Shown: in pieces, positions 1 through 9,764 of the stretch | Numbering within the stretch: the first letter of the stretch is position 1 | How the letters are laid out: each line of letters begins with the position of its first letter | DNA from: CAVXWV01 sp963695415 | GTDB lineage: Bacteria; Chloroflexota; Anaerolineae; Anaerolineales; UBA4823 | DNA: 64,000 bases | NCBI GenBank assembly: GCA_963695415.1 | Contig: CAVOGL010000008.1 | Span: 372,001-436,000 of the forward strand | Reading direction: 5' to 3' | Notes under the pieces: generated by a model | Seen by the model: the letters and a program-made list of their open reading frames with translations, nothing else | The model's database searches: none | What the model was told of the DNA's origin: nothing | Program-made: the position numbers and the translations under genes

Positions 1-1
1 C

Positions 2-1999
2 CGCCTGAGCCTGCTGGGCATCGACCAGCTGCTCCAGCGCCTGAATGATGCCTTCCGATTGCTGACCGGCGGCAGCCGCAGCAAGCTGCCCCGCCACCAG
101 ACCCTGCGTGCCTGCATCGACTGGTCCTACAACCTGCTCTCGGAGGCGGAGCGCATCCTGCTCAGGAGGCTGTCCGTCTTCGCTGGGGGCTGGCGCTTGC
201 AGGCTGCAGAGCAGGTGTGTGCCCACGAGCTTGAAGGCTGCCAGCCATTGTGCCCGGAAGATATCCTGGATTTACTTTCCGATCTGGTGGACAAGTCGTT
301 GATTCTTACCGTCGGCGTAACCGACGGTCTGAACCGTTTCAAGATGCTGGAAACGGTTCGCCAGTATGTCCACGAGAAGCTGGTGAATGAAAAAGAAGCC
401 GAAGTTTTTCGCACCCGCCACCTGGCATATTACCTCAGTTTAGCTGAGAGGCTGGCGCCAAAGATCCGCGGACCCGAGCAGATCGAGACACTCGACCTGT
501 TGGAGATCGAGTTGGATAACCTGCGCCTGGCGCTGGAATGGGCGCTGCAGACAGACATCGAAGCTGGGCTGAGGATGGCGTATGCCCTGTGGTGGTTCTG
601 GCATATCCGTTCTTTGTGGTCGGAGGGCATCGACTGGCTGGAGCGAGGCCGGGAACAGGCGCTGAGACACTCCCCCTCTTTCCTGGAGGATCTGCGCAGA
701 GCCATCCTGTATGCCAGGGCTTTGACCGCGCTTGGTTTTTTTTACAATATGCGTATGAACCCTTTTTATAACCATCGCACAGACAGTATTCAGGCAAAAG
801 AATACTTAGAAGAAAGCGTGCACATCTACCGCGGTTTGGATCTGGAAAAGAACCCGGGTAATCGACGAGACCTGGCATGGGCGCTGCAAACTCTTGGAAG
901 TTATTATGGGATTGTAACTAATACAGCACAGGCAAAGGCATGCGTTCAGGAAGCCTTGCGCCTGTTCCGTGAAACAGGTGATTTACACGGTATCGATGAG
1001 GGATTACAGGAATTGGGACTCAGTGAGGTTGATCCCTTGCGCAGCATACAATATCACAAAGAGCAGCTTTTGGTTGCCCAAGCCAGTGGAGATACCGAAC
1101 GCATTGCCGCTGCAAATAGCTTTATCGGATTTGATTGTTTTGCGATTGGCGATTACGGTGAAGCTATCCATGCTTTTGAGAACTCTCTGCAGCAATTTAG
1201 CCAGGTGAATAATCCAATCATGGCGGCGTGGGGATGCCTGATGCTCGGGTGGTCAGCAGTCTATATTGGGGATTTACCTCGAGCAAACGAGCTGATCAGC
1301 CAGGCTCAAGTCAGCTACCGCGACCTGGGAGTTGAGAACCGGGTTGCATTCGGCCTCATCCTCAAATGCCTGCCTGCCCTGGCAGAAGGCAGGTATGAAG
1401 AGGCTGCTGGATTCATCGGTGAGGCCCAGGAAATCTACAGACAAACAAGCGACCGGGAAGATGAGGCAAGTGTGTACATTCGCGCCAGAATAGCACGCCT
1501 GACTGGGGACACTGTCCTGGCGCGGCAGCTGGCTGAAGAACTGGGAATTATTGACGACACGTCGATAAACGCGAAAGTGTTGGGAGCGGTGGAATTGGTA
1601 CACCTGGAACTGCAAAAAGGTGATCCGGAGCAGGCACGGGCATCCATTCGAGATGGATTACACATCTACCTGAACGCCAATGAGCCTATGATTACAAGCT
1701 ATCTCTTTGATGCCCTGGCTCTGCTGGCTGCACGGCAGAAACAGATGGAACATGCCGCGCGCCTGTTCGGCAGCCGCTGGTGCCGCGGTCATGCCCATCT
1801 CCTATCGCCGGTTGAAAGAGCCTGGCGTGAAGCGGATTGGGCAGCCATGCAGGCTGACCTGGGTGAAGCGCGGTTTGCTGAACTCTATGAGCAGGGCAGG
1901 CAGATGTCATACGACCAAACGATCAAACTGGCTCAGGAGGTATGTGCTGGTAAATCAAATTCCGGATACATCAACGCTCCAACTCAGGTGAGCGGCTGA
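2..1999 (+). CDS. ATPase/TPR regulator, 5'-truncated by window edge
   Basis: The frame is open from the first bases, so the gene begins outside the window. What remains, about 665 residues, aligns along its whole length with the C-terminal two thirds of the 1068-residue regulator at 6480-9686. It starts at the end of the AAA/NB-ARC ATPase (LLTGGSRSKLPRHQTLRACI), continues through the winged-helix-like segment (ILLRRLSVFAGGW) and then about 400 residues of TPR-like helical repeats. The end (LFGSRWCRGHAHLLSPVERA) matches the paralogue. No LuxR or OmpR DNA-binding domain follows. It is probably a signal-transduction ATPase of the AfsR/LuxR-ATPase type. Whether it carries an N-terminal cyclase domain like its paralogue cannot be seen. 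Confidence 0.85.
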   Translation, partial: RLSLLGIDQLLQRLNDAFRLLTGGSRSKLPRHQTLRACIDWSYNLLSEAERILLRRLSVFAGGWRLQAAEQVCAHELEGCQPLCPEDILDLLSDLVDKSLILTVGVTDGLNRFKMLETVRQYVHEKLVNEKEAEVFRTRHLAYYLSLAERLAPKIRGPEQIETLDLLEIELDNLRLALEWALQTDIEAGLRMAYALWWFWHIRSLWSEGIDWLERGREQALRHSPSFLEDLRRAILYARALTALGFFYNMRMNPFYNHRTDSIQAKEYLEESVHIYRGLDLEKNPGNRRDLAWALQTLGSYYGIVTNTAQAKACVQEALRLFRETGDLHGIDEGLQELGLSEVDPLRSIQYHKEQLLVAQASGDTERIAAANSFIGFDCFAIGDYGEAIHAFENSLQQFSQVNNPIMAAWGCLMLGWSAVYIGDLPRANELISQAQVSYRDLGVENRVAFGLILKCLPALAEGRYEEAAGFIGEAQEIYRQTSDREDEASVYIRARIARLTGDTVLARQLAEELGIIDDTSINAKVLGAVELVHLELQKGDPEQARASIRDGLHIYLNANEPMITSYLFDALALLAARQKQMEHAARLFGSRWCRGHAHLLSPVERAWREADWAAMQADLGEARFAELYEQGRQMSYDQTIKLAQEVCAGKSNSGYINAPTQVSG

Positions 2000-2009
2000 C
2001 TGGTAAATC

Positions 2010-2885
2010 TTACTCCTCTAGATCTTCCAGGATGCCGTCCGGGCTGAATGTCACGTTGGTGCGACCGATGGTGACCACGGGGCGAGATGGGAAATTGGGC
2101 AGCGGGGCGGGTCTGACTTCAACCTTTGCCGTCCCAGCCACGATCTGTTCGCAGGCGGTGATCGCATCCGGCAGCACGTCCTCGCCCAGCGGCTCCCCCA
2201 ATGGACGGAAATCGTAGTGACCGTTGAAGTAGCGGTCGTATTCTGGCTGCAGACTTTGCAGCCGTTTCAGATAGAAAAGCGCTTTTTCAATGGAGGTGAA
2301 GCGCTGCGACCCTCTCGGTCCGCCCCCGAGGTGGAGGTTGCAGTTGCATGCGTCGCCCATGAAGAGGGTGCGCGTGTTTTCGTCCAGGAACGTGATACAG
2401 CCTGGGGTGTGACCCGGGCAGGCGTACACTGTGACCTTGCGGTTGCCCAGGTCGATGACCTGCTCATCTTCCAGCGGGAAAAGCTGCGGGCAGGGTCCCC
2501 ACTCGGTCACATCTTCCTCCAGGTTGTAGGGGTAGTCGCCTTTTTCGCGCTCGGCGATGAAGCGGATGTAACCCAGGCGACCCTCCACGCTTAATCCGAT
2601 CCCTCCGCCTTTGTCAAAGTCAGGGATGCTGGCCGGGTGGGTATAGCCCTGGTCGAAGGCGCTGGCTCCACCGACGTGATCGGCATGGTCGTGGGTGTAA
2701 CACACCATCAGAGGCTTGCTGGTCAGGGTGCTGACAAAGCCTTTCAGGTCACCGATCCCGATGCCGGTGTCGATCAGCATGGCTTTTTCGTAGCCGATCA
2801 ACAGAAACATCGAGGCGCAGTCGAACTCGCCAATCTCGTAAGTGCGCTCCGCAATTTCTTTGTAAGGAAATGCCCGGGTTTTCAC
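2010..2885 (-). CDS. MBL-fold metallo-hydrolase
   Basis: A 291-residue metallo-beta-lactamase-fold hydrolase. The zinc signature HDHADH (in CYTHDHADHVGG, about residue 64) is intact. Further ligands are likely the H of ACPGHTPG and the D of LFMGDACN, with a late H in YFNGHYDF. The fold covers nearly the whole protein. The start is GTG with AAGGAG nine bases upstream. The gene converges with the regulator ending at 1999. The substrate is unknown; the family includes glyoxalase II-like thiolesterases, lactonases and general hydrolases, and nothing nearby decides between them. Confidence 0.88.
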   Translation of the reverse strand: MKTRAFPYKEIAERTYEIGEFDCASMFLLIGYEKAMLIDTGIGIGDLKGFVSTLTSKPLMVCYTHDHADHVGGASAFDQGYTHPASIPDFDKGGGIGLSVEGRLGYIRFIAEREKGDYPYNLEEDVTEWGPCPQLFPLEDEQVIDLGNRKVTVYACPGHTPGCITFLDENTRTLFMGDACNCNLHLGGGPRGSQRFTSIEKALFYLKRLQSLQPEYDRYFNGHYDFRPLGEPLGEDVLPDAITACEQIVAGTAKVEVRPAPLPNFPSRPVVTIGRTNVTFSPDGILEDLEE

Positions 2886-3078
2886 TGATCTATTCTCCTT
2901 AAATCTTGATGGTGGGTGCGGTTGGATTATAGCAGGAAATGGAGATGATTAATGGCTGGCTGATCCCGGTGCAGCCTGCTCAGGTGTGATTGAACCTCGC
3001 AGAGATTGCCTTGTCCGGCGCGGTCAAATGGCAGGGGATGAGCTGCCCCTTATGAACCGGCTTCTCGTCTAAGTTACA

Positions 3079-3276
3079 TCAGCGTCCGAAATACTGGGGA
3101 TGGGTGAATAACGCTAAAAGTCCACTCAATAAATTCCAGTTGCGTTGCCTTTTCAGGACTGTTTTTGGCTCCAGATAGTAATCTTCTTCGCGCTTCCGGG
3201 ATTTATTTTCCTTCTCCAGGGCAAGCTGGATATCGTACTGCATAGCTTTTGCGTATTGGTGAATGACATGGTACAT
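3079..3276 (-). CDS. Small basic hypothetical protein (65 aa)
   Basis: A 65-residue protein with an ATG preceded by a good ribosome-binding site (AAGGAG, six bases before the start). It is charged in the middle (EKENKSRKREEDYYLEP) and has a short hydrophobic stretch near the end (LLSGLLALF). No family was recognised. It overlaps out of frame the 3' end of the reading frame at 3153-3611. The strong ribosome-binding site argues that this is the real gene in the overlap. Confidence 0.5.
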   Translation of the reverse strand: MYHVIHQYAKAMQYDIQLALEKENKSRKREEDYYLEPKTVLKRQRNWNLLSGLLALFTHPQYFGR

Positions 3277-3611
3277 GATTTTCTCCTTGAACGAATTGAG
3301 GGGGTTAAAGAAACGATCCAGCGCTGCTGGTTATGGCTTTTCAGAGGATGGAAGGAAAGATCAAAATCTTCACAGCGTCCTTCACTGGCTTTGATCTTGT
3401 CAATCGCAACCTTTCGCTTTCCAAGGTAATGGCTGGATGCTACCTTCATATCCGTGGTGAGGCTGCTGATGTCAAGAAGGGTGTATTTTTTTCGCATTAT
3501 CAAAGACTTCAATTTTCCAATGGCTCCCTTCAGGCAGGCAGCTTCAAATAAATCCTTCGCACGGGTTTCTGATCCAAAGGGATTTGCGTAGATTTTTTCA
3601 ACAACCGTCAT
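3153..3611 (-). CDS. Hypothetical protein, 3' end probably frameshifted
   Basis: The ATG at 3611 follows an AGGAAGGA ribosome-binding site. The first about 105 residues look like a real basic helical protein (for example FGSETRAKDLFEAACLKGAI). The last about 45 residues are simply the shifted translation of the small gene at 3079-3276, so the true stop has probably been lost by an indel near 3290-3330. No family was recognised. The two genes would form a minus-strand pair. Confidence 0.4.
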   Translation of the reverse strand: MTVVEKIYANPFGSETRAKDLFEAACLKGAIGKLKSLIMRKKYTLLDISSLTTDMKVASSHYLGKRKVAIDKIKASEGRCEDFDLSFHPLKSHNQQRWIVSLTPSIRSRRKSCTMSFTNTQKLCSTISSLPWRRKINPGSAKKITIWSQKQS

Positions 3612-3835
3612 TCTGTCCTTCCTTCCTGGTAAATTTTTGCAGCTTCTTCGATAACAAGCGTTTTATCTACCTGCATCAACTTTACAGTCAGAAGGGGTTC
3701 AGGTCACCCTCCAGGGAGGAGGGGATTTGGGAGGGATTTTTGGAGGGTACAGAAGATCAGTATGTTTAATCGCTATATGAAAGGGTAAAATTACGAAACC
3801 ATGTAACCAACTACATTTTTGAAAAGGACACCTCC

Positions 3836-5220
3836 ATGACGAACCAGACTCAAAAGGACGATTTCGAGCACATCCTTGACAACGTCAACTCTTATTCCAG
3901 CCCCTCCGACCTGCACATCACCGATATGCGCTTTGCCGATATTGCCGGCGCGCCGATGCACTGCACCCTGATGAAGATCTACACCAACCAGGGTCTGGTG
4001 GGTTTCGGCGAGGTGCGTGACGCTGCCACCAAGACCTACGCCCTGATGCTCAAGCGTGTCCTGTTGGGCGAGAACCCTTGCAATGTCGACAAGCTCTTCC
4101 GGCGCATCAAGCAGTTCGGAGGTCAGGCACGCCAGGCGGGAGGAGTGTGCGGCGTTGAATTGGCGCTCTGGGATCTGGCAGGGAAGGCTTATGGCGTACC
4201 TGTTTACCAGATGCTGGGAGGGAAATTCCGCGACAAGGTGCGCATGTACTGCGACACGGATGTCTCCGGCAAGCCGGATGGCACCAAAATGGGTCACGCC
4301 CTCAAAAAGCGCATGGAGCTGGGGTACACCTTCCTGAAAATGGATGTGGGCATTATGTTGATCGCCGAGGAACCTGGAGCGCTCAATTACCCGCTTGGAT
4401 TGATGGAAGAGATGCGCGAACTGGCGCGGTATCGGATTCCGCTGGTCGGCGTCCACGATGGAAGAGCGCGAGAAGCGCAACCGGGGCTATGATATCTACA
4501 ATGTCCCCCACCCGATGACCGGCATCCACATCACCGACCACGGCATTGACCTGCTGGAGAAGTACGTGGCGGATGTGCGCGCGGTGATCGGATACACCGT
4601 ACCGCTTGCCGCCGACCATTTCGGGCACATCGCCCTGGAAGACTGCATCCGCCTGGGGAAGCGCCTGGAGAAATACAACCTCGCCTGGGTGGAGGACATG
4701 GTGCCCTGGCAGTACACCGACCAGTACGTGCGCCTGAGCCAGGCGATCGACATCCCGGTTTGCACCGGCGAGGACATCTACCTGAAAGAAAATTTCAAAC
4801 CCCTGCTCGAAGCGCGCGGCGTCTCGGTCATCCACCCGGACCTGCTCAGCTCCGGCGGCATCCTGGAGAACAAGAAAATCGGCGACCTGGCGCAGGAACA
4901 CGGCGTGGCGATGGCGGTGCACATGGCGGAAAGCCCCATCGGGTGCCTGGCAGCGGTCCATTCGGTGGCAGCCACCGAAAATTTCCTGGCGCTGGAATAC
5001 CACTCCGTCGACGTTCCATGGTGGGACGATATCGGCAACGGTTATGCCAAACCTCTGGTGAAGGACGGGTTCATCGAGCGTCCCCGACACGCCCGGGCTG
5101 GGGATCGAATCGCTCAACGACGAGGTCATCGCCGAACACATCCATGCTGACGTTCCCGGGTTGTGGGAACCGACGGACCAGTGGAACGATGACTGGGCTC
5201 ACGACCGCCTGTGGAGCTAA
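3836..5220 (+). CDS. Mandelate racemase/muconate lactonizing (enolase superfamily) enzyme, two frameshifts
   Basis: A Mg2+-dependent enolase-superfamily enzyme that abstracts a proton alpha to a carboxylate, probably a sugar-acid dehydratase or racemase. The N-terminal capping domain (residues 1-130) is followed by the barrel motifs FLKMDVG (catalytic Lys), LAADHFGH (metal Asp), WVEDMVPW and TGEDIYL (metal Glu residues), HPDLLSSGGI, and a late His in VHMAES. The protein lies in three frames. A surplus G near 4457 joins the first part (3836-about 4457) to the second. A surplus C at 5079 joins the second part to a conserved tail (VPDTPGLGIESLNDEV) ending in TAA at 5218-5220. The corrected length, about 460 residues, is plausible for the family. 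The next gene begins 13 bases later, suggesting one transcript. Confidence 0.85.
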
Positions 5221-5232
5221 AAGGAGAAGCAA

Positions 5233-6450
5233 ATGACCGATCCCGTACTTTTCGAAACTACCCTCCGTGTCCCGGAAAGCGAAGTGTTCCGCGCCTTCAC
5301 CCACGCCACCGCGCTGCGTGACTGGCTGTGTAACGAGGCGCTGGTGCAGCCGCGTCCCAACGGTTTGTTGTACCTGTACTGGAACGACGGTTACTCCGCC
5401 GCCTGCCCGATCACCGCTTTCGATCCACCGCATGGACTGGATTTCGATTGGTACAGCCCGCAGGATCCGGGAAACACCCATGTCAGTATTCAGATACACA
5501 CAGAAGGAAAAGCTGTAAAGCTGGTGTTGGAGCATTCCGGTTTTGGTGAAGGTCCGGCATGGGAACAAAATCGACAGGAGAAGGCGGTCGCCTGGAAAGC
5601 CTCGCTGGAGAACCTGGAATCGTTTCTGCTGGAAGGCGTTGACCTGCGCCTGGCGCGCCGCCCGCGGCTGGGGATCTGGATGGACGATTTGACCCCTGAG
5701 AAGGCAAATGAACTGGGGCTGCCCGAAGCGCAAGGCGTGCTGCTTGCGGGCACTGTTCCGGGCAGCGGCGCCGAGACAGCGGGATTGGTGAGAGACGATG
5801 TCCTGGTGAGTCTGAATGCCGTCCCGCTGAGCAATCCGGCTTCGTTCGGGGCGGCTCTGAAGGGTCTGCAGGCAGGTGACCGACCGCTGGTGGAATATTA
5901 CCGCAGCGGGCAAAAACTGAGCACGGCGCTCGAGTTGGGGCACTTTCCCATCTCGTCCTTACCGGAGAACCCGGCTGCGCTGGCGGAAGAAGTCAGGCAG
6001 ACGAACGCCCGCATCCATGCCGCATTCGTGGAGCAGACTGCCGGATTGAGTGAGCCCCAGCTCAACCGCCGTCCACAGGGAAACGAGTGGAGCGTGCGTG
6101 AGCTCATCGGTCACTTCATCCTGATGGAGCGCGACTACCAGTCGTGGGCGGCGGACATGCTGCGCGATAATGTGGTGGGGGATGATCTGCAAATGCGCCC
6201 GAATGTGGATGAGCGCATCCACGCGCTGTTGGGACGCTTACCTCTTCTGGCGGACGCGCTGGCAGAGCTGGCGCTTGCCCAGGAAGAGACGGCAGTTTTG
6301 CTGGGATCACTGCCCGAAAATTTCGTCACCTGGCGCAAGCACCTGTACCGGCGGCTGGTGGACTGGTCACGCGAGGTGGTTCCCGGTCACCTGGATGAGG
6401 AGCATGCTACTCAACTGGCGGGGATCATTGATGCGGCAAGAAAATCTTAA
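5233..6450 (+). CDS. SRPBCC-PDZ-DinB three-domain fusion protein
   Basis: A 405-residue protein with three recognisable parts. Residues 1-140 are an AHSA1-type SRPBCC domain (ETTLRVPESEVFRAFTHAT, and the late FGEGPAWEQ region). Residues about 145-240 are a PDZ domain (PRLGIWMDDL, GSGAETAGLVRDDVLVSLN). Residues about 250-405 are a DinB-like four-helix domain (NEWSVRELIGHFILMERDYQ). SRPBCC domains bind hydrophobic ligands, PDZ domains bind peptide termini, and DinB-like domains are metal-binding or thiol-transferase-like. No catalytic role can be assigned. AAGGAG precedes the ATG, 13 bases after the enolase-superfamily gene. Confidence 0.8.
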   Translation: MTDPVLFETTLRVPESEVFRAFTHATALRDWLCNEALVQPRPNGLLYLYWNDGYSAACPITAFDPPHGLDFDWYSPQDPGNTHVSIQIHTEGKAVKLVLEHSGFGEGPAWEQNRQEKAVAWKASLENLESFLLEGVDLRLARRPRLGIWMDDLTPEKANELGLPEAQGVLLAGTVPGSGAETAGLVRDDVLVSLNAVPLSNPASFGAALKGLQAGDRPLVEYYRSGQKLSTALELGHFPISSLPENPAALAEEVRQTNARIHAAFVEQTAGLSEPQLNRRPQGNEWSVRELIGHFILMERDYQSWAADMLRDNVVGDDLQMRPNVDERIHALLGRLPLLADALAELALAQEETAVLLGSLPENFVTWRKHLYRRLVDWSREVVPGHLDEEHATQLAGIIDAARKS

Positions 6451-6479
6451 TCCTGCAGCCACAGACTGATCCAAACACA

Positions 6480-9400
6480 TTGAGCTCAAAGGGTTCACAA
6501 GGCAAAAAGAGTGTGAATAACCTGCCACTTGGCACAGTAACTTTTCTTTTTACAGACATCGTCGGTTCCACATCCCTGTGGGAGCGAAACGCGGATTCTA
6601 TGAAGGATGCTTTAGATATCCACAACATAGCCCTCAAGGGAGCAATCGAAACTCACCGAGGGGTGATTTTTAAAACCGTTGGCAACTCCTTCCAAGCAGC
6701 ATTCGCAACCGCGACCGATGCGTTGAATGCAGCCATAGACGGTCAAATTTCCCTGCAGTCCTCTCACTGGAATATTCTGGGACCCCTGAACGTGCGCATG
6801 GGACTGCATACTGGTGAGGCGAAACTTGACCCCGGTGGGGATGAATACACCGTTTCTCACACAAAGAACCGCGCAGCTCGGATCATGTCTTCTGCGCATG
6901 GGGGACAAATCTTGCTCTCGCAAGAAACCGCCGAACTGGTGGCAAGATCATTAGCTGATGGTGTGACACTCAAGGACCTGGGTACCCACCGCATGAAAGG
7001 AATGGATCTTCCAGAGCATCTTTTTCAGGTTCAAACCCCTGGATTACTGCAGGAATTCCCACCACTTGCCAGCTCAATTGCCCATCCCAACAACTTGCCG
7101 ATCCGACTCACCTATTTCATCGGTCGTGAGAAAGAGACCGAATTGATTTGTGATCTTCTGGCAGAATATCGATTGGTAACCCTGACCGGTTCTGGTGGCA
7201 CTGGCAAAACTCGCCTTGCTTTGCATGTAGCAAGTTTGGTTCTGGACCATTACCCGAATGGCGCCTGGTTGGTAGAACTGGCTCCACTTACAGACCCAAC
7301 TCTTATCCCGGCAACAATTGCTGGGTCGCTTGGATTAACTGAAACATCAGGCAGAAGCATCCTGGATTCCCTGAACGATTTCCTCAGACAAAAAAACTTG
7401 CTATTGATCCTGGATAACTGCGAACACCTGCCTGAAGCCTGCGCCAGCCTTGTAGACAGATTACTCAAAACCTGTCCAGAATTAACAATTCTGGTCACCA
7501 GCCGCGAATTATTGGGATTAGAAGGAGAGACCCCGTACCGCGTTCCGCCAATGACACTACCGGATGAGAACCAACAACCGGTAGTGTCTCAACTCACAGA
7601 ATACGATTCAGTACGCTTATTTGTAGAGCGCGCCAGGATGTTTCTGCCCGGTTTCACCATCACAGAAAACAATGCTGTGGCAATTACGCAGGTGGTCAAC
7701 CGATTGGACGGCATCCCGCTTGCTATCGAATTGGCTGCTTCGCGCCTGCGAATGTTCAGCGTTGAGCAGATAGCTGCACGGTTGAAGGATGCCTTCCGTC
7801 TGCTAACCGGCGGAGGTCGCAGTGGTTTACCTCATCACCAGACTCTGCGAGCTTTGATTGATTGGAGCTACAATCTACTCTCTGTGCCTGAAAGAATATT
7901 GCTGAGAAGGCTATCCGTATTTGCGGGTGGCTGGACTTTGGAAGCTGCTGAACAGGTTTGCACTGGGACCTCTGATGTTCACCCCCAGCTTTACCCTGAA
8001 GATATCTTCGATTTATTATCCAGTTTAGTGGATAAGTCACTGGTTATCACGGAACATTTGGACGAAGAAGTAAGGTTTTCATTACTGGAAACTATACGAA
8101 AGTATGCACATGAGAAATTAGTCGATGAAAGTAGTGCTGAACAAATACGGTCTCTCCATCTGGCATATTATGTTGGATTGGTCAGATCACAAGAACCGGA
8201 AATTCGTGGCAGGAAACAAATCCAGACGCTGGACCATTTGGAGCGCGAATTAGATAACCTTCGCCATGCATTAGAATGGGCACTTCATAATGAAGTTAAC
8301 ACAGAATTAGAGCTTGCAGCCGCGCTAAAATGGTTCTGGCATATACGCTACCACTGGTCAGAAGGCATCGATTGGCTATCGAACGGGCTCGCAGCCCTGG
8401 AAAGATCTGGCTCTGGAGAGTCAAAGCCAGATCAAACAAGGCTCCTACGCGCCCGAGCCCTGAGTGCCCTGGGGTTTCATCTCCTGATGCAGTCCACCCA
8501 AAACCATCCTACCCTGGAAAAAGCAAAAGCCAGCCTCGTAGAGAGCCTGGCAATATATCAGGAAAATGAACAGGAGCAAAGCCCTGAAATCCGGAGCGGT
8601 AAAGCCTGGACTTTGCTGAACCTGGGCAATTATCACGCGCAGGATGGCAGGAAGGATTTAGCTTTGCCAATAATCCAAGAAGCCCTTGATTTGTTCCGTG
8701 TTAGCGACGATGCTCATGGAATTGCAGAATGCTTACAAGCATTTGGCGGCATGGAGAGTGATCCAGCGCTCAGAATAAAGATTCACCAGGAGCAGTTGGC
8801 TGTTGAAGAGATCAACGGCGATATTGAGGGGATCGCCACCGCGTTATGTTTTATCGGTTGGTCAAGTTTTTTGAATGGAAATTACAGTGAAGCCCTGGAA
8901 ACCTACGAAGCAAGCCTGGCTTATTATGAGGAGGTATACAACCCCGATATGATCGCGTGGATCTGGTCCGCTTTGGGTGTTGCAGCTCAGAACTCAGGAG
9001 ATTTGCCACGCGCTGAACAATGCCTGACGCAATCACTAGTACTTAATATTAATCTACGAAACGAAGGCCGCACAGCTTTATGCCTGTATCTTCAAGGTTT
9101 TTTAACGGCGGCTGAAGGTCACTATGACCATGCAGTTGAGATCAATGATCGTTTAACAGGCATAGCTCAGAAAACGGAGAATAAAATCACTGCTTATAAC
9201 GCACTTTACCAACGTGCCAGAATTGCACGTTTGCAAGGGGATCATGCCATGGCGCAAGATTTCATTGAACAAACGCAAAAACAAAACGGTATCCCTGAAA
9301 ACCAAAAAATGCTGACCCACGTGGAATTAGGTCATCTGGCGATGCAAAACGAGAGTCTTCAACAAGCAGGCAACTTCTGGCGTGAAGCAATTCAGATCCT

Positions 9401-9686
9401 GGATAAAAGTAACGATTTATTTTGGACCGGATTTCCCATGGATGCTCTGGCTTACCTTGCTTTACGGGAAAATGATCTTGAGCGCGCTGCCTGTCTGTTT
9501 GGTACTCGTTGGAGCCAGGGGATCTTCTATTTCCTCTCACCGGATGAACGTCTTCAGCGTGAAGCCGACTTAACCTTTATCCAAGCGTCATTGGGCGGCA
9601 AAGTCTACAAAGAATTGTTCAAAAAAGGCAATGTTATGAACCTGCAACAAGCATTGAGGTTGGCAAAGGAGGTTTATTACCGTTAA
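6480..9686 (+). CDS. Class III cyclase-like / AAA ATPase / TPR regulator
   Basis: A 1068-residue signalling protein. Residues about 15-190 are a class III nucleotide cyclase homology domain (VTFLFTDIVGST with the first metal Asp, and KNRAARIMSSAHGGQILLS). The second metal-Asp motif, normally GDG/GDA, reads VGNSFQAAF, so catalysis is doubtful. Residues about 205-480 are an AAA/NB-ARC ATPase with GSGGTGKTRLAL (Walker A), LLLILDNCEH (Walker B) and LVTSREL. TPR-like repeats follow. No DNA-binding domain is present at the end. A TTG start at 6480 is used; GTG at 6513 is an alternative. The partial gene at the left edge is its paralogue. Confidence 0.85.
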   Translation: MSSKGSQGKKSVNNLPLGTVTFLFTDIVGSTSLWERNADSMKDALDIHNIALKGAIETHRGVIFKTVGNSFQAAFATATDALNAAIDGQISLQSSHWNILGPLNVRMGLHTGEAKLDPGGDEYTVSHTKNRAARIMSSAHGGQILLSQETAELVARSLADGVTLKDLGTHRMKGMDLPEHLFQVQTPGLLQEFPPLASSIAHPNNLPIRLTYFIGREKETELICDLLAEYRLVTLTGSGGTGKTRLALHVASLVLDHYPNGAWLVELAPLTDPTLIPATIAGSLGLTETSGRSILDSLNDFLRQKNLLLILDNCEHLPEACASLVDRLLKTCPELTILVTSRELLGLEGETPYRVPPMTLPDENQQPVVSQLTEYDSVRLFVERARMFLPGFTITENNAVAITQVVNRLDGIPLAIELAASRLRMFSVEQIAARLKDAFRLLTGGGRSGLPHHQTLRALIDWSYNLLSVPERILLRRLSVFAGGWTLEAAEQVCTGTSDVHPQLYPEDIFDLLSSLVDKSLVITEHLDEEVRFSLLETIRKYAHEKLVDESSAEQIRSLHLAYYVGLVRSQEPEIRGRKQIQTLDHLERELDNLRHALEWALHNEVNTELELAAALKWFWHIRYHWSEGIDWLSNGLAALERSGSGESKPDQTRLLRARALSALGFHLLMQSTQNHPTLEKAKASLVESLAIYQENEQEQSPEIRSGKAWTLLNLGNYHAQDGRKDLALPIIQEALDLFRVSDDAHGIAECLQAFGGMESDPALRIKIHQEQLAVEEINGDIEGIATALCFIGWSSFLNGNYSEALETYEASLAYYEEVYNPDMIAWIWSALGVAAQNSGDLPRAEQCLTQSLVLNINLRNEGRTALCLYLQGFLTAAEGHYDHAVEINDRLTGIAQKTENKITAYNALYQRARIARLQGDHAMAQDFIEQTQKQNGIPENQKMLTHVELGHLAMQNESLQQAGNFWREAIQILDKSNDLFWTGFPMDALAYLALRENDLERAACLFGTRWSQGIFYFLSPDERLQREADLTFIQASLGGKVYKELFKKGNVMNLQQALRLAKEVYYR

Positions 9687-9764
9687 CTCAATCCACAACA
9701 GAACCCGGACAAAAAACCTCACAAGGAAAAATCCGGAACTGACTGTAGATCTGTGAAAACGAAG

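Noticed and set aside
5071..5943. 290-residue minus-strand frame
   Set aside because: Antisense to the SRPBCC-PDZ-DinB fusion; no recognisable domain.
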